The notes: generated by a model from the letters alone, not told the origin. DNA of 64,000 bases from Trichomonas vaginalis G3 (GCF_026262505.1 NC_067206.1:8986268-9050267), one strand, 5' to 3'; counted from the first letter of the stretch, positions 8,802 through 18,024 are shown. Made by a program: numbers and translations.

Positions 8802-10160
8802 ATGTCAAATGAAACAGCGTCTATGAGAGAAATACAACACAACCGACAACTCATTATGCAAGCTCTAAATAAGAACACAACAAACTTTTCAAACTATTCT
8901 AAGATATCTGAGTCATTGAAAGAAGGAAACTTAAAACTGACATTAAACCCAATGACAGATGAGTTTCTGTTTCAAGACAATAAGAACCATACTGTCTGTA
9001 TAAATCCAACAAAAGGAACTTTAAACGAGAAACCTATAAATGAACTTCTTTTGAAAACAGATGTTGACAACAAAGCTGACAAAGAATATGTAGACGATGC
9101 AATAGCAAAAGAAGAAGAAAGAGCTAACAATGCTTATGCAACAAAAGAACATACTCATCCTGAACTAGCAGACAAAACATATGTTGACAATAAAATGTCA
9201 AGTGAAGTGACAAGAGCTGAAAACGAATATTCTAAAAAGACTCATACACATTCTATATCTGAAATAACAGACTTAAACGTTAGCCTTGAAAAGAAAGCAG
9301 ATAAGGAATATGTGGCTAGTAAGTTAGAGAAGAAAGCGGATAAGGAATATGTGGATGAAAAAGATAACGAAATGAAAGAAAGGGTTGACTGGTACCATGA
9401 ACGGACATCGAAGATTTTAAAAACTAAAGCCGATACAGGATGGGTTTCAGGATGTTTAGACCTTAAAGCAGATAAAACTTATGTTAACGATGAGGTAGAG
9501 AAGAAAGCAGACAAGAACCATACACATACAAGTTTTACAACTGTTGCTATAGAAAGTATTGAAGGAACGGTTGAAGAAACTGGTGGGGATGCAATATATT
9601 GTAAACCTCCTAACTTTCCACAAGGTTTAACATCGGATGACGACATAACGACGATGAGAAACATTAGATGTAAAGATGTTTATGTCATGAAGGATGAACA
9701 TAATATTAAATTCACTGCTCAAGATTTATATGACAAGAAAGCAGACAAAACAGAGCTTCAAACATTAAAGACAGAAATACTTCAAACATTATATCCTATA
9801 GGTTCTATTTACACGTCAATGAACTCTACCAGACCAGAAGTAGTACTTGGTCTCGGAACTTGGACTCAAATAGTCGACAGGTTTTTGTATTGTGCAAACT
9901 CTTCAAAGGAAACAGGTGGAAGTAAAACGATTTCAGGTGCAAATTTACCTGCGCACAGTCACTACATAAATTTAAGTACATCTGAAGCAGGTTTGCATAG
10001 TCATAGATTTTGGGATTGGTCAGGAATGACAAAAGGTAAAGGATATGATGTTAAAGAGGACGTTAAGTTTGCTATAAATTGTTACTGGAGTAACACTGAG
10101 GTAGGAGGAAGCCATACACATCGGTTTCAGGGTATATACGCAAACAACGGGACAAAGTAA
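8802..10160 (+). CDS. Phage tail-fibre-like protein, Maverick gene
   Basis: 452 aa, open as read. The N-terminal 90 residues look like an anchor. A shaft follows with repeated KADKEYV/KADKTYVD units and HTH words. The C-terminal head has YPIGSIYTSMNSTRPEVVLG then GTWTQIVDRFLYCA, the pattern of short-tail-fibre/collar domains, with several HxH motifs (HSHYI, HSHRF, HTHRF). In phage fibres, HxH motifs bind metal along a trimeric needle. The likely role is receptor binding on a virion, inferred from family resemblance. It is divergent from the 7935 gene. The copy-2 homologue (60503) keeps both ends but has a different middle. Confidence 0.75.
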   Translation: MSNETASMREIQHNRQLIMQALNKNTTNFSNYSKISESLKEGNLKLTLNPMTDEFLFQDNKNHTVCINPTKGTLNEKPINELLLKTDVDNKADKEYVDDAIAKEEERANNAYATKEHTHPELADKTYVDNKMSSEVTRAENEYSKKTHTHSISEITDLNVSLEKKADKEYVASKLEKKADKEYVDEKDNEMKERVDWYHERTSKILKTKADTGWVSGCLDLKADKTYVNDEVEKKADKNHTHTSFTTVAIESIEGTVEETGGDAIYCKPPNFPQGLTSDDDITTMRNIRCKDVYVMKDEHNIKFTAQDLYDKKADKTELQTLKTEILQTLYPIGSIYTSMNSTRPEVVLGLGTWTQIVDRFLYCANSSKETGGSKTISGANLPAHSHYINLSTSEAGLHSHRFWDWSGMTKGKGYDVKEDVKFAINCYWSNTEVGGSHTHRFQGIYANNGTK

Positions 10161-10264
10161 AGACTACATGCCACCTTACATGACAGTTTACGCATGGGTA
10201 TAGAATTGCTTAGTCGTCATTTTCAACTTCTTTAGCATATTCGTCAGGAGTTGTCTTATATTTG

Positions 10265-10375
10265 TTAGGAACTGTCTTTGAAAGTAATACCACCTTGAAC
10301 TTTGACAAGTTTGAAACGAGGTCTGACAATAGTAGTTTTATCTTCTGCTTGCTTGCAGTCTGTACATTTTGCCAT
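10265..10375 (-). CDS. Small CxxC ORF next to the integrase, Maverick
   Basis: A 36-residue minus-strand ORF starting MAKCTDCKQAEDKTT, with one CxxC pair that could contribute to a zinc site. It starts 7 bases after the end of the integrase region at 10382. A related sequence occupies the same place in copy 2 near 62700, so it is probably real Maverick coding sequence, though its full extent is uncertain. Confidence 0.35.
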   Translation of the reverse strand: MAKCTDCKQAEDKTTIVRPRFKLVKVQGGITFKDSS

Positions 10376-10381
10376 GTTTGC

Positions 10382-11171
10382 CTAAAACTTCATAATATTC
10401 TCTGTATACTTTCTTCTATTTTTACGAACACGAATGCGAGTACCTGTCGAGTTCCCATTGTTGTCATAGTCAATAGTATTTTCATATGGGTCGCGTTTAG
10501 GTATTTCTATTTTTACTTTGTCACCTTTCTTAAGTTTGAAGCCTGGCATTCTTTCTTGTTTGTCTCTTTTGACTAAACTATTAAATATATAGTCTTTCTC
10601 TAAGTCAGGGTTGTTTTTCATTTCTTCAGGGGATGGTTTCCCAAACCTTTTTGTTTACGGCTATTGTAAATATTTAAAACTTGTCTCATCTTTGCCATGG
10701 AGAAGTGTCTATACTTGTCGTCATATGACATTTCATCTACCTCACCACCTTGTGGTTGTTTAAGTCTCTTAAGATTTTTATACAACTGTCAATGACACCA
10801 AGAGCAGAATGGTTTTGGTCGACAATGAAATATTGGTTTACATTTTTTGAACGCAGATAGTTTTTAATATCGTCTGATTTGAAAGAACGTTCACAGTCAG
10901 ATGTCAGTTTTGTTGGATGGTATTTGTCAACGAATATTGTCAAAGCAGTTTTCACATCTAAAATATTTTTGGACTGTAATGGTATGGCTTCACAGTATCT
11001 TGTGTTTTGACCAACAAATATTAGCCAGTATGGTGGTCCATCTTCTCTATACCTCGGAATGTTTTCCAAGATATCCATAAACCAAGCATTTGGTGTTGAA
11101 CTAAAGATTTTTATCATGAGTGCTTTCTTTGTTGCCTTAGAAACATAGGGGTCCTTGTTTGGATTCGTCAT
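10382..11171 (-). pseudogene. Maverick integrase, interrupted
   Basis: The 5' part (start 11171, MTNPNKDPYVSKATK) is a retroviral-type integrase core with WFMDILEN, LTSDCERSF and an acidic residue in IDSCIKILRDL with 35 residues between it and the previous catalytic Asp. The 3' part (10382-10621) is a small basic beta-type domain (FKLKKGDKVKIEIP), like the C-terminal DNA-binding domain of integrases. Such integrases insert the element into host DNA. The gene is a fossil with one or two breaks. A homologue lies at 62722-63510. Confidence 0.8.
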
Positions 11172-11188
11172 TTTTTAACCCATAAGAA

Positions 11189-11548
11189 ATGGGTTTATTT
11201 GGCGCATTAGCAGGAGTTGCATCCAGATTTTTGCCCGCAGTGGGAACAATAGCCAGAGGTGCATTTGGAATTGGAAGGAAGATTTTGAGTACATTAGGTA
11301 TACTTAAAGAGAAAGCACAACCTATTATACAAACTGTACAGAAAGGTTGGGATGTAGCACGAGATGCAGCAAATCTTATTCCAAATCCTGAAACAAGAGG
11401 AAAAGTTCAAGGATGGATGGACAATGTAGGAAGAGAAGCAGGAAACTACTATAACAAAGCAAATGACTACTATAACCAAGCAGGCACTACATGGACCAAG
11501 GTGAAAGATTCTTTAACAGAGGATATAACCATGCACAACAATGGGTAA
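11189..11548 (+). CDS. MG-starting amphipathic protein, pVI-like candidate, Maverick gene
   Basis: 119 aa. The N-terminus MGLFGALAGVASRFLPAVGTI is a hydrophobic/amphipathic helix with Gly at position 2. It is followed by a longer helix-prone region and a Tyr/Asn-rich C-terminal part (NYYNKANDYYN). The layout resembles membrane-penetrating minor capsid proteins of adenovirus-like viruses, but similarity is only in style. It starts 17 bases from the integrase start on the other strand. Nearly identical in copy 2 (63527). Confidence 0.6.
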   Translation: MGLFGALAGVASRFLPAVGTIARGAFGIGRKILSTLGILKEKAQPIIQTVQKGWDVARDAANLIPNPETRGKVQGWMDNVGREAGNYYNKANDYYNQAGTTWTKVKDSLTEDITMHNNG

Positions 11549-11608
11549 ACAATAACCAACCGCAACCGCCTCAAACGTGGGGAATGTAAAATTTTTTACT
11601 GAGATGAA

Positions 11609-11764
11609 ATGAACAATACAGCATTGAGACAAATGGGCTCAAGATGGATTTGTCGGCTTCCAGCAGTTACACAACCACGTGTTTGTCAAGTTCTTCCTAT
11701 ACCTCAAGAAGTTTTAGACCGACTTAAAAAACCTAAACAACCAGTTGAAAACAAACCAAACTAA
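11609..11764 (+). CDS. Small Maverick protein, 51 aa
   Basis: Starts MNNTALRQMGSRWICRLP and ends in a Lys/Pro-rich tail (LKKPKQPVENKPN). It is supported by an exact 25-base repeat that overlaps its start codon (11587-11611) and recurs at the start of the next gene (11762-11786). The same ORF begins at 63947 in the second Maverick. Function unknown. Confidence 0.5.
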   Translation: MNNTALRQMGSRWICRLPAVTQPRVCQVLPIPQEVLDRLKKPKQPVENKPN

Positions 11765-11783
11765 AATTTTTTACTGAGATGAA

Positions 11784-12366
11784 ATGACCGAAGAAGTTGA
11801 AACGGTAGATTTGACACCACAAACAAAAAGTTCAGAACCATTGTCAAAACCTGTCAAAGAACTTACAGATGAAGAGAAAAATTCAATAATAGAAAGTGCC
11901 AGGTCTGGAAATACAAACCCTAACTACAAAGTCACTTTTCATAGAAATGGAACGGCTAGTATCTCAAAAAAGAAACAGACTCTCACAAATAAAATATTGA
12001 AGTCTGAAGGAGCTTTCGAGACAACAGATGGAAAAGTTTACTTCACTGACCAACAGTTCATTATAGAACATCTCATTGACTTAGAGTCGAAATATTCTAA
12101 ACTTTACAACAAACACAAAAAGTTGAAAGGAAAACAAAAACAAATGGCATATGATATTTATGAAGATGTTGACGACACAACCATACCTGCAAGTGAGGTA
12201 AAGTCAGAGGAACCGAAAAGTGACGAAAAACCGATAGAAGAAGGAAGCCAAAAACTGAAGATAAACCAAAACCAAAGTTAGTTTCCAAACTAAACCAAGT
12301 CAACCTTCATTAGCTGGTATGGGTTGGCGTCAAAGACTTATGGCAGCAGGCGGTTATGTAAAGTAA
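11784..12366 (+). pseudogene. Maverick hypothetical acidic/coiled-coil protein, probably interrupted
   Basis: Starts MTEEVETVDLTPQTKSSEPL. The first 165 codons are hydrophilic, with a coiled-coil-prone middle (LIDLESKYSKLYNKHKKLKGKQKQM) and an acidic tail. Coding character continues to about 12366, ending in a Gly/Arg-rich segment, so the gene appears to carry about one break. It lies immediately upstream of DNA polymerase B. Terminal-protein-like roles are possible by position, but no evidence in the sequence shows it. Confidence 0.5.
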
Positions 12367-12396
12367 AGAAAAAAATATTTTTTTATTTTTATAAAA

Positions 12397-14547
12397 ATGC
12401 CCCCATATAGAATGGATAGAAAATCTGCTAGAATAAAAGCAGAGTTAGAAAGATATGGTTGGAAAGTTTCGAAGAATTTTAAATATAGGAAGGGAAGACC
12501 CATAAAAGTCTATGACAAATTGTCTGGTCTTCGCTACGAAATGGACTTAGAAACAGCACGCGCAAATTATCCAAACAGACTAGAGAGGTTAGAAGAAGAA
12601 CGTCTTATGGACATGCCTTTCGATGTTAGTGAACCTCAAGTTGAAGGACACGACGGCTTTGCCAGATTCTACTGGAAACATGACGAACAATTGCATCCTT
12701 TGAGAAGGAAAAAAGGAAAAGGTGAAGACGCACATGCTCCCATGGAAAGAACAAGATATGCATATGAAAAGTATCGTGAAGTTAGAAGTCAAATTACATC
12801 TGGTCGAACCTTTACAGTAAACTTTGACGAAGGAAAGAACAAAGAAGGCTTCATGGGTGTACTTGCTGCCATACAAGACGGAAATAAGAAAGGATACAAT
12901 CTCAGACTAACCGTAACAGATTTGGACGGTCACATTTACTATGCACATGGCAATGTCACAACAGCTGCAATGCTTCTTGACGCTTTCAAGACTACAAAGA
13001 GAGAACAAATGGTTGACTCCGACTCAGACATTTTGAATGCAATTGAAGGAATTGCAAGTGTAAAATTTGAATGGTACCAACCTAACCCTCAAGCAGTCAG
13101 ACAACATGCTGGATACTTCCCGTTCATAAATAAGTCTGACATTGACTTGACAAGGTATGGAATTTACAATTCAATTGAAACAATTGTCAATGAACCTTGC
13201 ATTCTTACATGTCTCAGGAACTCTGGTCTTGTTACAGATGAGAAAATGAAGTATCTTGAGTCATGTGTGAAGACAAGGTACATTCTCAGAGGTCAATTGG
13301 CAAAAATTGCACCGTTGGCAAATGTCAATATCCGAGTCAACATACCTACAGCTAAAGGTTCTTCACATGACGACTATGTTGTTGACAAAGACTTACCATG
13401 GTTGAAGATTGCAATTGTCCACAACCACTTCATGTTGAACGAAAGTCTTACAAACCCATTGTTCGGAAAAGGCAAGTGCAACATTGTCAGAGCTGTAAAC
13501 ATTCTTTTCGAGAAAGGTTTGTTGGAACCAATTCCAGATGACAAGCTGACAGAAACTTTTGTACCAAAAGACGAAACAAACTTTTCACTGTTAGCAAGAC
13601 CAAAAGTTGTTCCAGACAAAGTTCTAGTACAAAAGAAGTACACAATTCCACAAGGAGTTGGATTGTTCGGATACCAACCTGAACCAGAAGAACTTCCAAT
13701 GAGGTTGCAAGAACTTCAAGATGCTATAAACAAACTTCCATTGAGACATCCAATTGACGTCAAATTGTATTGGAGAGCATCTGAGTTAGGTCAGAAGGTT
13801 TTATATGAAACAGGTTGCTTCGACGATGTTTATGAGATAACAGGAGAAGTTTCTCAGAAGATAAGAGACTCACTTGAATTTCCACAAACTGGACCAATTG
13901 GTTGCGACAAGTTCGACTCAGATGAAAAGATATACTATGTCGACCTTAACGCTGCGTACATGAGGTTCGTCCAATATATTCCAACTGGAATTCCAAACGA
14001 AGATGGTGAGTTCCCAGGAAGGAACTATACAGTTGGAAAAGTCATACAACAACTGTATGATATTAGGAAAGCTTCAAACCCCAAACTTGCAATGACACTC
14101 AAATTGCTTATGAATTCGACATGGGGATATTCCATTAAGAAACCTCAAGAGATGAAGAGTAAACATTATGAGAAGGTCGACAACTTTGTTGAAAGGTTTC
14201 TCCTTTTGTTTTGAAGTACGAATTCACTCAAGGTCAAAGTGGCTTAGTAACCACATTAAAACCTATTGTCGAACATTGGTCTTACCCTCAGTTCGCAAAG
14301 CAGTCCTTGACAACTACAACAAATTCTTCTCCGAAGTCAAATCGAAAGTTGTGGTTTACTATGAGAACATTGACGCACTCATGACGAACGAAGAAGGTAC
14401 AACAAACTCATTGAAATGGGCATGGTCGGTGAAAAGATGGGTCAATTCAAATTGGACAAAATTTTCACCGAAGTTCATGTCCTCTCCAAGCGTAAGTACT
14501 GGGGCATACTTGAAGACGGCACAGAAATAAAACATTGCATGAAGTAA
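12397..14547 (+). pseudogene. Protein-primed DNA polymerase B of Maverick copy 1, interrupted
   Basis: About 700 codons. Polymerase motif A is YVDLNAAYMRFVQYIPTGIP (near 13940), motif B is around KLLMNSTWGYS (near 14110), and a motif C-like sequence is YYENIDALMT (near 14360). The N-terminal two-thirds includes a basic region (MPPYRMDRKSARIKAEL) and the exonuclease region. This enzyme would replicate the linear element from protein primers. It is a fossil with a few breaks, clustered in the C-terminal part. It lacks the cysteine cluster seen in the fragment at 1-996. An AT-only leader (ATTTTTATAAAAATG) precedes the start. Confidence 0.85.
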
Positions 14548-14554
14548 AAAATTT

Positions 14555-14662
14555 TTATTCGAATTTGAATCGGACAGGTCGAGTTACACCATTCTTGGTC
14601 TCAAACTCATATATAACCTGTTTGTTTGTATTTTCGTCGACTATGACACGAGACACGAACAT
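14555..14662 (-). CDS. Possible small protein at the left edge of the cargo block
   Basis: 35-residue ORF starting MFVSRVIVDENTNKQ, beta-rich and hydrophilic, facing the 3' end of the polymerase gene. Its upstream region is shared with the start of the opposite gene at 14693. Short and without homology recognised, so weakly supported. Confidence 0.3.
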   Translation of the reverse strand: MFVSRVIVDENTNKQVIYEFETKNGVTRPVRFKFE

Positions 14663-14692
14663 TGACCAAACGGACAAAAAGTGTCATTTCAG

Positions 14693-14938
14693 ATGGTCCC
14701 GCAGCCAATCGCATTCGAGCACTTCGAAGAAGCCTTACGTTCCAAGGGAGAGGGTGTCTGGTGCAAGGCAGAGGTCATGAAACTCTACGAGCAGTACATC
14801 CTCAATGCCTGGGAGGACAAATCGTCCTTGGATTGGCAATTCTACCAACTCCTCTGGGACGACCTCCTAGGCAACTGGGATGACGAAAGAGTCCAATTCA
14901 GGGTCAGGAACTACTTGTCCAAATTACCCTTAATTTAA
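14693..14938 (+). CDS. Small acidic/aromatic protein of the Maverick cargo block
   Basis: 81 aa from ATG 14693 (MVPQPIAFEHFEEALRSKGEG). An in-frame GTG lies 12 bases upstream, but ATG is the usual start. It is helical and rich in Trp and Asp/Glu in the second half (WEDKSSLDWQFYQLLWDD). Base composition is visibly more GC-rich than the polymerase gene before it. The upstream word AAAAAGTGTCATTTC recurs before 18488 and, with one change, before 18253. Function unknown. Confidence 0.55.
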   Translation: MVPQPIAFEHFEEALRSKGEGVWCKAEVMKLYEQYILNAWEDKSSLDWQFYQLLWDDLLGNWDDERVQFRVRNYLSKLPLI

Positions 14939-14983
14939 CCCACTTAATGAACTAAACACCTAAATTTACTTCGGGGTTTCCCC

Positions 14984-15697
14984 CTAAAATAAAATTTTTT
15001 TACTCTTAGAACCACTCGAGGTTCTCCTTACGGTTGTTGAGCTTGTCACCGTCAATGTGTCTGACCTCGTCTTCTTGTCTGGATTTGGAACCCATTGAAT
15101 TGCGACAAGCTTGCCCATGGAGATTGAACCGCGATTCCGAAGGTTAAGGTTCAAGTGTCCCAAGTTGTTGAGGACTGGGGTAAGAACCTTGCCTGTCTCC
15201 TTGTTGCGGATTTGGTATGGGTAGGGTTGGGAAATTTCGTAAGCGTCATCGGCAACAAGGGTTGCCCAAACTTCCTCTTCTTCGTGTTTCTCTTCTTCAT
15301 CTTCTTCCTCTTCTTCCTCTTCTTCCTCGACAATTCCTTCTTCAATTCTGTGTTCACGAATTACGGTGTTGGAGGTTCTGTCCTTTCCGAGTACCTTCCA
15401 GATGGCGTCTATCTCTTCGAAGAAACGGTAGATGAGTCTGGCAAGGTCTCGGTTCTCTCTCGCGTAAATGCGCAAGGTTTCCGTCAAATCATTCAGGCAT
15501 TTCTCATTGGAAGCTTGGTTCATGAGGACATCGGCTTTGAGCTTGGTCATCTCTTCCATAAGACTACTTTGGAGAGTCTTAACGGTGTTTGTCAGATGAG
15601 CTTTCAAATTCAAAATTTGAATTTGAACTGGGCGCTTGTCTGGCAACATTGAAAGGACATCTGCCATTGTGTTCGGCTTCGGTGCTTGTTCGGACAT
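14984..15697 (-). pseudogene. Coiled-coil protein with Glu tract and NUMOD4/HNH-like C-terminal region
   Basis: Starts MSEQAPKPNTMADVLSM. A helical/coiled-coil half (residues 20-110) is followed by a Glu/Asp tract (about 125-145). Then comes a segment resembling NUMOD4 modules of phage HNH endonucleases (YEISQPYPYQIRNKETGKVL, then SMGKLVAIQWVPNPD). An HNH-like word (HIDGDKLNN) is encoded just downstream, so the gene appears broken about once near its end. Such modules belong to homing-type nucleases of viruses. Tethering one to a coiled coil and an acidic tract is unusual. Possible roles are self-mobility or attack on rival DNA, both inferred. Confidence 0.5.
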
Positions 15698-15729
15698 CGA
15701 AAAAATGAAGTGGTTTGAGAATGACGGTT

Positions 15730-16312
15730 TTACTTCAAAAAGCTTGTTATGACGGTTAAGTCATACAACAAGTTTAAAATAATATCTTGTTCTTCTTCTG
15801 AACGTTTGTTGTCTCTTCCGATAAAAGTTTCGAACATGAGAACCAAAAAACGTTTTTTGAGATTGCGGAAGAGTTCAGGCAAACGTTCATATTCTGGATA
15901 TGTTGGGAGCAGTTCAAAACATCTGAGCTGACTTTCGGACAAAATTGGGACAATGTCAGAAAATTCATCTTTGGTCGGACTGCTTGAAGGTAAGTCCCTT
16001 ACATGTAAGTAGCTCTGGTAAAGTCTTCTCATTTCTGCTAACTTTTGGAGTATAGCTTCGTAGTTTAGAAGTTTTAATTTTAATTGTCTTATTCCACTCT
16101 TGACATCTAAACGGTAACTATCCATGAGGTCAAGAGTAGCTTTGGTAGCTTTAAGTGGAGCTATCTTCTTTGACTTGTGCAATTTTGGTTGCAATTGTGG
16201 TTTGAGCTCCTTCAAGTTCGCCGTCTATGTCGTTCTCAACGTCTTCAACCATAGCTTGAAACTCTTCATCGGTCCATTGAGATTGGTGTGGGACGAATTT
16301 AACTTGCTTCAT
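15730..16312 (-). pseudogene. Cargo-block helical protein, probably interrupted
   Basis: An ATG at 16312 starts MKQVKFVPHQSQWTDEEF. Most of the coding character lies in 15730-16215, a Leu/Arg/Lys-rich helical protein (LKLLNYEAILQKLAEMRRLYQSYL, ELFRNLKKRFLVLMFETF). The gene seems to carry about one break. No domain recognised. It is in the same orientation as the coiled-coil/HNH-like gene downstream and the Cys-rich gene upstream, consistent with a block of small co-oriented genes. Confidence 0.45.
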
Positions 16313-16334
16313 TCAAAAAATGAAAAAAATGTTT

Positions 16335-16619
16335 TTACTCAAAGCGTGCCATGTATATGGCTATAAGAAACTTACCAGAAGGCTTCTTCTTCACATGAGT
16401 CTTTGGCAACTTGAGTGTTGGTGTTGGAGTTGGGTCTGGAATTTCAATTCTCTCTCGAGCGCAACAACAGATGTCAGAATAACATTCCCCACTGTCTTTC
16501 TTGCCACCATAAATTGTGTATTGACCGAACTTGCATTTGCAGGAAGACCGGTCAATACAAGGTTCACAGTTGACATATGTGTACACATACCTGTTGAGTA
16601 CGAGTGTGAGTAAAAACAT
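16335..16619 (-). CDS. Cys-rich, possibly secreted small protein
   Basis: 94 aa from ATG 16619. The first 18 residues (MFLLTLVLNRYVYTYVNC) are hydrophobic and could be a signal peptide. A nine-cysteine region follows (CEPC, CKCKF, GECYSDICCCARER), then a Thr/Pro linker and a basic C-terminus. The cysteine pattern suggests a disulfide-rich or metal-binding fold. Upstream, AACTTCACTTTTTTATG matches the leader of the 28097-29905 gene (AACTTCACTT before ATG). Family not recognised. Confidence 0.5.
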   Translation of the reverse strand: MFLLTLVLNRYVYTYVNCEPCIDRSSCKCKFGQYTIYGGKKDSGECYSDICCCARERIEIPDPTPTPTLKLPKTHVKKKPSGKFLIAIYMARFE

Positions 16620-16645
16620 AAAAAAGTGAAGTTAAAATGAGATGT

Positions 16646-17011
16646 TTACTGTAAAGGTACGATGTCGCCTTCTGTGTTTATGAAGAACGCCCGACCCGAG
16701 AAGTGTAAGAGTCCTCTGAGAATTTGGGCAATTCGTACAGTTGGGTTCTCTCTGTTTGGAAGTAGTATCCAAGGACGCTTGGCAAAGAACTTCAAGAGGA
16801 CTTCTTTCTTCATCTCTTTTATGTCGTCGAAAGGAGTGTTTTCTGGTATTTGCAGGACAATTCCAGTGTCAATTTCAATTTTAAGCGCACTTCTTCCAGA
16901 CACCCAGCCTGCAATGGTCTTGTTTGACTTCAGATGGCTCAGGTAGTTCCTAACTAGCTCATTTATCTCTATAAGGTAGATTGCCTCATCTGCTGGGTCT
17001 ATGTCGGTCAT
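16646..17011 (-). CDS. Cargo-block hypothetical protein beside the iteron array
   Basis: 121 aa starting MTDIDPADEAIYLIEINELV; mixed alpha/beta, no recognised motif. Its start codon abuts the first unit of a 22-bp palindromic tandem array (17013-17160), so the array is its promoter region or a control/origin site. A Pro-rich protein is transcribed the other way from the far side of the array. Confidence 0.55.
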   Translation of the reverse strand: MTDIDPADEAIYLIEINELVRNYLSHLKSNKTIAGWVSGRSALKIEIDTGIVLQIPENTPFDDIKEMKKEVLLKFFAKRPWILLPNRENPTVRIAQILRGLLHFSGRAFFINTEGDIVPLQ

Positions 17012-17012
17012 T

Positions 17013-17427
17013 GTTTCAAGACGAGTCTTTTACTTTTTCAAGACGAGTCTTTTACTTTTTCAAGACGAGTCTTTTACTTTTTCAAGACAAGTCTTTTACT
17101 TTTTCAAGACAAGTCTTTTACTTTTTCAAGACAAGTCTTTTACTTTTTCAAGACAAGACCCGTTATTTTTCAAGAAATTTTTTGGTGTAAAGTTCTCAAA
17201 TTTGAGAACAGTGGTCTTGATTTCAGACGATACCCGTACTTTTTCAAGACAAGTCTTTTACTTTTTCAAGACAAGTCTTTTACTTTTTCAAGACAAGTCT
17301 TTTACTTTTTCAAGACAAGTCTTTTACTTTTTCAAGACAAGTCTTTTACTTTTTCAAGACAAGTCTTTTATTGTTTCAAGACAAGTCTTTTATTGTTTCA
17401 AGACAAGTCTTTTATTGTTTCAAGACA
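17013..17427. repeat. Two arrays of 22-bp iteron-like repeats between divergent genes
   Basis: Left array: AAGAC words every 22 bases at 17018, 17040, 17062, 17084, 17106 and 17128 (six units plus a partial). Right array: the same at 17246, 17268 and on every 22 bases to 17400, with a last partial unit at 17422 running into the ATG at 17428. Each unit holds the dyad AAGAC-NA/AA-GTCTT. The first three units read AAGACGAGTCTT, most others AAGACAAGTCTT. A unique 85-bp stretch separates the arrays. It looks like a protein-binding iteron array, an origin or bidirectional promoter. Open frames across it are repeat artefacts. Confidence 0.9.
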
Positions 17428-18024
17428 ATGTCCGACGTACCACCAACCGAGCCCATATCCCAACCAGAGGAACCTAAAGCACCAGCCCCTGCACCTCAGC
17501 AACCTCAGTTCCAACAAGTACCTCAGTTCCAACAAGTACCTCCGAATTACTACCAATTTCCAAATTACTACCAAATACCTCCTCAAGGCTTCCCGAACTA
17601 CCCTCCTCAGCCTATGCCTTACTGCCCTAACCCTTGGATGTTCATGTCAAACCCTCCACCCCAATTCCAATTCCAATCTCAGTCCAAGAGAGACCAAGAG
17701 TTCGAGGAAGGTCTGAACCGCTTACGCAAAGAGTATGCCACAGCCCCGATGGAAGATGACAGGCTTTCAGTCTCTTCCCTCAAATCGACCAATTCGACTC
17801 GTACCACAGATTCGGTTCGTGACCGTGAAGACTACCTCAAGCAGTCTGAGAGACTCTTCATCCTACAACCATTTACAACTGGAGCTCTCAAGAACATGCG
17901 CAATTACGAAGGTCAGACACCAGCTGGAGACCGCAAAACAGACGTACTCGCAAGAGCAGTCCAACTGGTCAAGACAAAGACGGAGATAGTCGACTTCATT
18001 CTTGCAGCTTGCCCATACAAGTAA
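17428..18024 (+). CDS. Pro/Gln/Tyr-rich protein with helical C-terminus
   Basis: 198 aa from ATG 17428 (MSDVPPTEPISQPEEPK). Residues 1-85 are low-complexity Pro/Gln/Tyr/Asn (PQFQQVPQFQQVPPNYYQ, PNYYQIPP). Residues 90-198 are charged and probably helical (SKRDQEFEEGLNRLRKEY). An open frame extends further upstream through the tandem array but is a repeat artefact; the chosen ATG lies in the last repeat unit. The low-complexity head suggests a condensate-forming or scaffold protein (inference). Confidence 0.6.
   Translation: MSDVPPTEPISQPEEPKAPAPAPQQPQFQQVPQFQQVPPNYYQFPNYYQIPPQGFPNYPPQPMPYCPNPWMFMSNPPPQFQFQSQSKRDQEFEEGLNRLRKEYATAPMEDDRLSVSSLKSTNSTRTTDSVRDREDYLKQSERLFILQPFTTGALKNMRNYEGQTPAGDRKTDVLARAVQLVKTKTEIVDFILAACPYK

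Noticed and set aside
17013-17427. CRISPR array
   Set aside because: The units are contiguous 22-bp tandem repeats without unique spacers, in a eukaryotic genome.
17001-17477. 158-codon open frame with repeated SFTFSRQVFYFFKTSLLLFQDK-type words (shown as pieces)
   Set aside because: It is a translation of the 22-bp tandem array; three frames give similar repeats because 22 is not a multiple of 3. The real gene starts at 17428.
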